Below, in pieces: positions 36,340-43,121 of a stretch of DNA of 64,000 nt (its first letter is position 1; every line of letters begins with the position of its first letter). The stretch is from positions 373,238 to 437,237 of the forward strand of contig NZ_AUGX01000001.1 of NCBI RefSeq assembly GCF_000422885.1, in the 5' to 3' direction. The DNA comes from Ottowia thiooxydans DSM 14619 (lineage in GTDB: Bacteria; Pseudomonadota; Gammaproteobacteria; Burkholderiales; Burkholderiaceae_C). The notes below the pieces were generated by a model. That model saw only the letters and a list, made by a program, of their open reading frames with translations, was not told the origin of the DNA and did no database searches. The translations under genes were made by a program, and so were the position numbers.

Positions 36340-39300
36340 TCAAAATGAGCCTTTTCTTCTCCATACGAGCAGCGTCAAGCCGGCCACCAGGATCATCACC
36401 CCCCATTGCGAGAGCGTTGGCACAGGCACCATGTTTGCTTCGGTCGACAAAGGTATGCCAATGCCTGAAGGATCGGCAATCACGTTTTTGGTATCCAGCG
36501 CGGAGTCACCCAAGCCACCGTCTGCAATACGCAGCGTCAGTGTCTTTCTATCTTGCGAGAGGCTGTAACTACCAGGCTGACCTTCTGCGCCCTCCGGGAG
36601 CATGTACCAATGAGCCTGCGGCTTGGCCGCGGTCGCCCCGTATTTCCACAAGACAGCGCCCATCGGAACCGCAGACGGCAAGGTGAAATGGGCGGTCAAC
36701 ATCGAGTCGGCATCACCGTTCACCGCTACAAAGTCGAGCAATCCATATGGAAAGCTGTACCCGGATGGCAATGAAGGCGGTGATTTGGGCGCGCCGCTCG
36801 CAGCAATCCAACCGCCTGAGTCCATGGCCCCGGAGCCGACAGGCGCGAATGCCCAGCCATGATCACCAGACAAAACAGCCTGCGCTCCCCCCGCCGCACC
36901 CAAGGCAAGGCGTTTCAGCGAGGCACTCGCCACAACTCCCGGCGTATCACCCACCACCACTACCCCGTGCAAGCTGTAGTTCTCACTGGCCAATAAGCCA
37001 CTCGCGCTGAAGCTGGTGGGTGATGCAGATGCCACGGCGAGCTGACCCGAAAAAGCGCTTGGCGTCCCAGTGCCATCCAAACCAGCCATCACTTGCGCAA
37101 AATCAGGTGCTGGCGCCGAAGCCGGCAATACCACCCAGTAGAACTGGCCGGCCTGGCTCGCCGTCACACTAGCGCGGAGCCCCGTCGCTTCACTAACCGT
37201 GGCGCTCACAGAGGCAGTCGCCAGCGTATCGAGAACAACGCTATCAGTGCGGAATTTCTTCCACTCATTGAACTCCAGATCTTTGGCCACATTGCCATCG
37301 TCATAGAAGACGGCATCGCCGCAGTCGCTGATGAGGCCTGTATCACCTCCCGCCATCATGTTGGCAGGCAATTCCGCAAACCCTTCTGGTGAGCAACTAG
37401 TCACGCTTGGGCTAAGTGAAGCCAGCGAAGTCGCGCGCGGGCGCAGATTGGTGGCCAGGCCGTTGGAAGCGACACTGCCGTCCCAGCTGTACAAGCGAAA
37501 ATCCTTCGGTGCTACGCCCGTGGCACTGCCAGGCGGGCCGGCAATGATGAGGTATTGCCCGCTTGCGTTCTTGCTGATTTCGCGAATGGCCCGCCCACCT
37601 AGATTGAGCCAGATCGGGGCACCGAATTGCGCGCTACCTATGTTGCCGCCGCCGCTACTCGTCGCAAGCGCGTCATAGTTGTTCACCTGAACGATCAGCG
37701 CGTGGTTGCGCCCCTGCGCATTGCCAAAAACAGGAGCAGGTTGCCCAGGCGCGGGCACCAAAGGCGCGCGGAATGCGAACCAGGCTGCGCTGTTGCTGGG
37801 GTTACTGGAGAGCCCTTCTATTGAAAACCCATCAAGCGACTCGCTCTCAGGAATACCGCCGCCGGCAGATCCTGCCACGAGCCCAAAGCGGTGGTCATTG
37901 GCTGCATCCCAGGCGCGCAGATCTTCGCGCAACCAGCGGTAGTAGCCTTTGATATCCAGGGAAGGAGTGGCACCATCTGACACGTCTGCGGCAAATACGC
38001 GCCAGCGATCCGCGCGCGAGTTTCCGCTCTTATTATTCGAGTGCGAGCCCGTGACGTAGAGACGGTCACCAATGCGCATGCTGGCTTCAAGATCGACTTC
38101 TCCATCCGCCTTGCAATTGCTGGTGATGCCTGTGAGCCCCTGCACAGTGCAACTGGTTGCCTGGCTGAGACCCAACGCTGAGTCAATAGCCAAAGGCGCC
38201 GAAGGGGCTCCTGAACCGCTGCGAGAGTAGGCCCACAAAGCGTTGCCACCAGGCAGAGGTTGACCAGAAAGATCAACAGCCGGCGCCTCATCGTCTCCCA
38301 CGAGTACGAGCGCACCACCATTGAGCATGCTGCCGGTGGAGCCATCTGAACGGCCGGTGTACCAGCGCGTCGAGGGCGTGGCGGAGATGGCCTGTGAAGC
38401 AGCGTAGCGAATCGTCCGCGCAATAGAGAGGCCGCGGCTATTCGTGACCGTGACAGTGATGTCCGCAAAGCCCACCCTGCTGGCCGCAATCCTTAAAGTG
38501 ACATCGTTGCCGCTCTTCAGAATTTGCAAACCTGACTGCGCTACCACGTTCGTGTTGCTGCTTTCGGCCTTCACTTCAAGAATGGCAGCTACATCCTGGG
38601 CGTCACTGACTTGAAACTGCAAGCCGAGCGTGGCGGCAGGATCAGTGGCATCGCCAATTACCCCAGAGAGAGCGAATTGATTGGCAAGCCCTGCAATATC
38701 TGGCGGCTGGACCGTGACGGTGCCAGCGTAGGTGAGATGGGCGCTCCCTCCCTTGCTGTTCACCGCACGCACGCGAAAACCATACGTGCCATTGGGCAGC
38801 CCTGTCACCGCCCTGCTGAGCGCGGCGCCACTGGCGGGCACGACATGCTCACGAACCACCGTGGCAAAACTGTCCGTTGACAACTCCAGCACGTACCAGG
38901 CGACCGCCGCACCTGAAGCTGGCGCAGACCATTGGGCAGTGAAGCCATTGGCCGCGGGGCTGGTGGACGCATTCGTCGGCGCATTCGGCGCCGCCGCAGG
39001 CAAAGTGGCCTCAGGCGTCAGCGTCAGGCCAAAGAAGCGTGCCGGAGAAGATTGGCTTGCCTCGATGGCATGAATGGAGGTCCATGCTCCTGTGAGCGTT
39101 CCGGTGGGTCCGGAGCGATCGAACGCGCGATAGACCTTGCCGTCTGATCCGGTGGCAAACACCACCACCTGGCCACTACCGGTATCCAGGGCCAGAACAC
39201 CATGCGCATCAGGAACTGGCATGCGACCTTTGAGAGACCAGGTGGTACCGTCGAAGCTGTATTTTTCTATGGCGGGGGTGCTGGCGTTATTGTTGGCCAC

Positions 39301-40077
39301 ATAAGCCGTATCCGTCACGGCGGGGCCGCTGCCCAGCTTGAGCAAAGCCAGACCCCGGAAATTGTTCGCGGGCACGCCAGGCAGAGGCACCACCGTGGAA
39401 GGGCTGGGCGTGCTTGTCGGCAGGTTGAGGCCAAACTTGTTCACGGTGCCACCACCGGCGAAAGCGGCGTAGAGCTGGCCTGCGGAGATCTGTATGCCTT
39501 GCGCATTCGTCGTAGACAACTGCGCATTACTCGCAGGCAGGCCACCATTGGGTGCATACCAGAGTCCACGCGTAGCGCCTCCGCTGCCAGCGCCGCTGGC
39601 CCACACCTGAGTACAGTCGCTGCTGACGGCACTGCGGATTGAATCACCCATGAAAGCGGAGCTGGCTGAGCTCCCAAAGGTCACGCCGCCAACCTGTTCT
39701 CCAGTGGCTCCTATCAAGACCACCCGGCGCGGCGCTGCCGTCGCCGCGTCAACCAGAGGCGTAGTGCCGGCCGCGACGCTATAGCCAGGTACCGCAAGAC
39801 AACGCCCGTCTGCCGAGCGATTTAGCAGGCCCTCCGAGCGCGTGTCACTGGCCGTCAGAACGCTGGCGCCCGTGCCCGTGGATGGCAAGCTCAGGGTCTG
39901 CACCAGAGTACCTTCAGGGCTGAGTTCAAGCAGCGACACAGGCTGCGCCGTCTTGGTCGCTCCGCCATCGAATCGGTACACGACCACATTTCCTGGACTG
40001 AACGGTGCAGCCCAAACGAATGGACTTCCCACTGCGATCAATAGCGTGACCGCACCCACCTTGAATTTATTCTTCAT
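36340..40077 (-). CDS. Large secreted protein with fibronectin III, choice-of-anchor U and IPTL-CTERM signal
   Basis: A 1245-residue surface protein. A signal peptide (1-23, ends SPFVWA) is followed by a beta-propeller-like region (about 24-365). A fibronectin type III domain (about 375-465) contains PNGTYGFRVRAVNSKGG. A cadherin/Ig-like stretch (about 470-560) and a second repeat-rich region follow. A choice-of-anchor U domain lies at about 1075-1215 (FPYGLLDF, LTLRIADGGLGD). The C-terminal sorting signal is VPTLSQWGVMILVAGLTLLV then WRRKGSF, a clear IPTL-CTERM. ATG 40077 begins a canonical signal peptide; ATG 40104 is in frame but adds nine residues. Function is unknown; adhesion or surface display is plausible. 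Confidence 0.87.
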   Translation of the reverse strand: MKNKFKVGAVTLLIAVGSPFVWAAPFSPGNVVVYRFDGGATKTAQPVSLLELSPEGTLVQTLSLPSTGTGASVLTASDTRSEGLLNRSADGRCLAVPGYSVAAGTTPLVDAATAAPRRVVLIGATGEQVGGVTFGSSASSAFMGDSIRSAVSSDCTQVWASGAGSGGATRGLWYAPNGGLPASNAQLSTTNAQGIQISAGQLYAAFAGGGTVNKFGLNLPTSTPSPSTVVPLPGVPANNFRGLALLKLGSGPAVTDTAYVANNNASTPAIEKYSFDGTTWSLKGRMPVPDAHGVLALDTGSGQVVVFATGSDGKVYRAFDRSGPTGTLTGAWTSIHAIEASQSSPARFFGLTLTPEATLPAAAPNAPTNASTSPAANGFTAQWSAPASGAAVAWYVLELSTDSFATVVREHVVPASGAALSRAVTGLPNGTYGFRVRAVNSKGGSAHLTYAGTVTVQPPDIAGLANQFALSGVIGDATDPAATLGLQFQVSDAQDVAAILEVKAESSNTNVVAQSGLQILKSGNDVTLRIAASRVGFADITVTVTNSRGLSIARTIRYAASQAISATPSTRWYTGRSDGSTGSMLNGGALVLVGDDEAPAVDLSGQPLPGGNALWAYSRSGSGAPSAPLAIDSALGLSQATSCTVQGLTGITSNCKADGEVDLEASMRIGDRLYVTGSHSNNKSGNSRADRWRVFAADVSDGATPSLDIKGYYRWLREDLRAWDAANDHRFGLVAGSAGGGIPESESLDGFSIEGLSSNPSNSAAWFAFRAPLVPAPGQPAPVFGNAQGRNHALIVQVNNYDALATSSGGGNIGSAQFGAPIWLNLGGRAIREISKNASGQYLIIAGPPGSATGVAPKDFRLYSWDGSVASNGLATNLRPRATSLASLSPSVTSCSPEGFAELPANMMAGGDTGLISDCGDAVFYDDGNVAKDLEFNEWKKFRTDSVVLDTLATASVSATVSEATGLRASVTASQAGQFYWVVLPASAPAPDFAQVMAGLDGTGTPSAFSGQLAVASASPTSFSASGLLASENYSLHGVVVVGDTPGVVASASLKRLALGAAGGAQAVLSGDHGWAFAPVGSGAMDSGGWIAASGAPKSPPSLPSGYSFPYGLLDFVAVNGDADSMLTAHFTLPSAVPMGAVLWKYGATAAKPQAHWYMLPEGAEGQPGSYSLSQDRKTLTLRIADGGLGDSALDTKNVIADPSGIGIPLSTEANMVPVPTLSQWGVMILVAGLTLLVWRRKGSF

Positions 40078-40220
40078 GAAACTCGCAACGCAAAAATTTG
40101 ACAAAATCGCGTGACGATAAAGACGCCAGATGTCAGCCGTGTGACTGCACGTGCGCCCGGTGACTCACGAGAGGCCCGCCATCTGGTTCATTTCCTCTTT
40201 TCCATACGTGTTCCCAACGC

Positions 40221-40874
40221 ATGAACAACCACAGCCTTTCCCGCCGCCATCTGCTGGCCTTGGTGTCCATGACCACTCTGCTCGCAGCCTGCGGCAAAAA
40301 GAGCACGCCAACAGCCCGAGCCATAGCCGCGGGCAGCACTGTTCTGGCACTAGGGGACTCCCTGACCTCTGGCGTTGGAACTGATGCCACCACCGCCTAC
40401 CCGGCTGTGCTGCATGAGCTGACAGGCTGGCAAGTGATCAATGGGGGCGTCTCAGGGGAAACATCGGCCCAGGCGCTTGTGCGCACGCCCGCCCTTCTCA
40501 AGGAACATAACCCCGAACTTGTCATCTTGAGCATTGGCGGCAACGACTTTCTTCGCCAAATGAGTGCGGCCAGTACCAAGGAAAACATCCGATCAATCTG
40601 TGAAGCCGCCACAGCCTCCGGCGCGCAAGCGCTTCTCGTGGCGGTACCGCAGTTTTCGCTGCTCGCGGCCAGCACAGGGCGCCTCACAGATCACCCGCTT
40701 TATGCAGAACTGGCGGACGAGTTGAAGCTTCCCTTGCACCAGAACGGCTGGGCGGAGGTGCTTGCCGACGCCAGCTTACGATCCGATCAAATACATGCAA
40801 ACGCTCAGGGTTACCGACGCTTTACTGAGGGATTAACGGGGCAACTACGTGCGTCAGGCCTGTTGGCCGGATAG
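40221..40874 (+). CDS. tesA: SGNH/GDSL esterase, TesA-like lipoprotein
   Basis: A 217-residue esterase/lysophospholipase. The N-terminus has a twin-Arg (SRRHLLALV) and a lipobox LLAAC, so it is probably an exported lipoprotein. Block I is LALGDSLTSG (nucleophile Ser47), block III is SIGGNDFL, and block V is SDQIHAN with catalytic Asp and His. TesA is an acyl-CoA thioesterase and lysophospholipase L1; the substrate here is not known. Part of its 3' half is duplicated in degraded form at 41022-41324. A 9-bp inverted repeat (AAGGATGGC at 40885, GCCATCCTT at 40922) follows the stop. Confidence 0.9.
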   Translation: MNNHSLSRRHLLALVSMTTLLAACGKKSTPTARAIAAGSTVLALGDSLTSGVGTDATTAYPAVLHELTGWQVINGGVSGETSAQALVRTPALLKEHNPELVILSIGGNDFLRQMSAASTKENIRSICEAATASGAQALLVAVPQFSLLAASTGRLTDHPLYAELADELKLPLHQNGWAEVLADASLRSDQIHANAQGYRRFTEGLTGQLRASGLLAG

Positions 40875-40927
40875 GTACTTCGCCAAGGATGGCAGTCACT
40901 GACCACGACGACGGAGGTTTCGCCATC

Positions 40928-41013
40928 CTTACCGCTTGGAAAAAGTCAGTTCGGGATAACCGATGACGCTGTGACGACAGGAGAAGACTCAGGCAAAGGC
41001 TGCGCCAGAGGAC
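40928..41013 (-). pseudogene. Degraded 3' end of a PACE transporter gene
   Basis: This stretch matches 42619-42704, the stop codon and last codons of the PACE-family gene plus some downstream bases. Shared blocks include AAAAGTCAGTTCGGGATAAC and CTGTGACG.CAGGAGA, with point changes. It sits between intact tesA and the tesA remnant. The region therefore looks like a tandem duplication of a tesA-3'/PACE-3' segment. Confidence 0.85.
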
Positions 41014-41021
41014 CGCAGTCG

Positions 41022-41324
41022 GTGCCAAGAAAACATCCGATCCATCTGCGAGTCCGCTACAGACTCCGGCGCGTAGACGCTTCTCGTGGCGATACCTCAG
41101 TTTTCACTCCAGACGGCCAGTACGAGCGGATACCCAATCACCCGCTCTACGCAGCGTCGGCCGACGAATTGAAACTTCCTTTGAATGCGAATGAATATGC
41201 AGCAGTGCGCTGCTGTTCCAGTTTGCGTTCAACTCCTATCCTTGCGAACGCGCGCGGGCACCGCCGAATCGCCTAAAAGAATGGACAGCGCAACTGCGTG
41301 CGTCAGGCTGCTGGTCTGATAAGT
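41022..41324 (+). pseudogene. Degraded 3' half of tesA
   Basis: The sequence is clearly homologous to 40571-40874 of tesA. AAAACATCCGATC.ATCTG, CTTCTCGTGGCG, CAGTTTTC.CT, ATCACCCGCT and the final CAACT.CGTGCGTCAGGC are shared in order. In-frame stops (TAG in the GA.ALLVA segment) and indels destroy the reading frame, and no start is present. It is a non-functional remnant of a duplication. Confidence 0.88.
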
Positions 41325-41947
41325 GAAGGTATCCAGCCTCTGAGAAGACTTCTTTTTTTGCATATGCATGCAATTCCAAGGTGGGACCTACTCAAGAAAC
41401 AGTCTCCTTCATAGCTTAAATAAATAGAAGCACTTGAATCCATAAGTTCAATTTTTACTGCAACTAGAGGAAATGCATTAACCTGAAAGAACCCTTTCTT
41501 ACGGAACGGAACCCATGACTCTTTTTCGCCGAAGATCTCCTCAGTGGTGTGCCCGTGCCGATGCATACGCATGTGTTCCATGGCAGCGTGTGCAGACCCC
41601 AGGTCCCCCGGCCACTACCTAGCCCATTCCTATAGCCTCCGCATTCGTACTCGTCGTCTCTGATCCGGGACTGACTACTTTGGCTACAAGGGTTGCGGTG
41701 GCGGTATACCACTACAGTCTTGCACGTTCAGTCAAATCAGTCATGCAACAAAGAAACAAATCTTTCTTGTGAATTTTTTCCTATTCAACTGCCCTATTAC
41801 AAAAGACAGGAAAACTACGTAGTCCGGCATTCATTCAAGATAATAAAATCGAGACATCCATTACATTAATTTTAGAAATTTCAATAAGCTAAAATTATTT
41901 TCCATGGATACATTATCTAAATAATAAACTCCACGAATTAAAATCAA
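41325..41947. other. Gene-poor AT-rich gap
   Basis: No convincing gene is present between the tesA remnant and the exported protein at 41948. The sequence becomes strongly AT-rich from about 41740. A 92-codon leftward open frame (41303-41581) overlaps the remnant and resembles nothing I recognise. The A+T-rich part just upstream of 41948 probably holds its promoter. Confidence 0.6.
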
Positions 41948-42499
41948 ATGATTAAATTTTTCGGCACGCTCCCGCGAATAGGTGCTATCGGCGTAACGGC
42001 TAGCCTGTCCTCGGTTACAGCTTGGGCACAACCCTTGATGTGCGAGGTCGCTATCAGCTATGTTTCGGCAGCTCCACCAGTCACGGTAGCCCCAGTCGTC
42101 CCAACAGCTGTACCTAGCCTGTCTCACTTAGGCCTTGCTGTTTTGGTGGGGGGTGTCGCGTTCGTGGCTTGGCGCCAACGCAAGTTACCCGGCGCCCGCC
42201 CATTAGCAGCCGCGCTTCTGGCCATGGCCGCCTTCATGGCCAATCAGGGTGGGGGTGGGTTGATACAGAAAGCTTATGCCGCCACGGCAGATATCCTCAG
42301 CCCCTCTGGCACGCTGAATGTGCAAGTTCCTAACGGCGAACAGCTGACGTTTACCAACCGATCAGGCGTTCGCGTCCGTATCACCGGTGTCGTTCCCGAT
42401 TGGATCGGTTGCTCAGCAGATACGCTGCTGGAAAACAATGCATCCTGTACGACCGATTACCCGATCTCCTGCGATGGCGGCGGCGGCGGCAACAACTAG
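41948..42499 (+). CDS. Midcut-by-XrtH type protein (internal IPTL-CTERM signal)
   Basis: A 183-residue protein with its sorting signal in the middle rather than at the end. Signal peptide 1-28 (ends TAWAQ). A short linker rich in Pro, Val and Ala precedes the IPTL-like motif VPSLSHLGLAVLVGGVAFVA, followed by WRQRK (about 55-79). A second hydrophobic segment is at about 85-98. A C-terminal domain (about 110-183) holds two Cys pairs and ends DGGGGGNN. This matches the layout of the midcut-by-XrtH proteins, where exosortase H is thought to cut internally. Its upstream DNA is very AT-rich. It lies between degraded and intact copies of the PACE gene end. Confidence 0.8.
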   Translation: MIKFFGTLPRIGAIGVTASLSSVTAWAQPLMCEVAISYVSAAPPVTVAPVVPTAVPSLSHLGLAVLVGGVAFVAWRQRKLPGARPLAAALLAMAAFMANQGGGGLIQKAYAATADILSPSGTLNVQVPNGEQLTFTNRSGVRVRITGVVPDWIGCSADTLLENNASCTTDYPISCDGGGGGNN

Positions 42500-42638
42500 A
42501 ACGCTCAGCGCCAAGAGATCTCGACGTAGAGAAATCTCCCCTGCGGGGAAAATTCGGCCTCGGCACAAAGCCGTAGGCGCGACGTTTCACATTGTTTGAA
42601 GTTAGACCCAGCTCAACTTCTTGTCACTTTGGTAAAAG

Positions 42639-43109
42639 TCAGTTCGGGATAACGGATGAAGCTGTGACGGCAGGAGATGGCTCAGGTAAAGGCTGAGCCG
42701 AGGCAGGCAACCCGAAAACGCGGTCAAACCAGAGATTGAAGAGGAAGGCATAGACCAGGAAGAAGACGATGAGTCCCACATCCAAAATCAATGCCTCCCA
42801 CAAGGACACCTTCAGCCACCACGCAAATAGCGGCACCAGCATCACCGTCAAACCCGTTTCAAAGCCGAAAGCATGCGCCAGGCGCCGCTTCAGGCCTCGT
42901 CCGCGCACTTTCTGGCGAGACTCCCACTTCTCAAAGGCCGTGTTGTAAGAAAGATTCCACACTGTGGCAATGAGTGAGGAAGCCACGGCCAAAAAGGTGG
43001 AGTGCCCTGCGCCCTGCCCTGAGTAAGCTGCAAACGCCACAGTCGTGACGGCCACAGCAATCAGTTCAAAAAGGGTAACGTAAACAATCTTGCGCTTAAT
43101 ACCTTGCAT
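42639..43109 (-). CDS. PACE-family multidrug efflux protein (AceI-like)
   Basis: A 156-residue inner-membrane protein. Four predicted transmembrane helices are arranged as two tandem bacterial transmembrane pair domains. It has the N-terminal RKIVYVTLFELIAV and the family motif WNLSYNTAFEKWE. PACE proteins are proton-driven exporters of biocides such as chlorhexidine and other cations; substrates here are unknown. A proline-rich tail follows the last helix. Its last codons are duplicated in degraded form at 40928-41013. The polA stop lies 12 bp downstream. Confidence 0.9.
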   Translation of the reverse strand: MQGIKRKIVYVTLFELIAVAVTTVAFAAYSGQGAGHSTFLAVASSLIATVWNLSYNTAFEKWESRQKVRGRGLKRRLAHAFGFETGLTVMLVPLFAWWLKVSLWEALILDVGLIVFFLVYAFLFNLWFDRVFGLPASAQPLPEPSPAVTASSVIPN

Positions 43110-43121
43110 TGCGACGTTTGC

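Noticed and set aside
41303-41581. A 92-codon leftward frame in the gap before the midcut-type gene
   Set aside because: It overlaps the tesA remnant, has no ribosome-binding site and resembles no family; could be part of a decayed gene but not supported.
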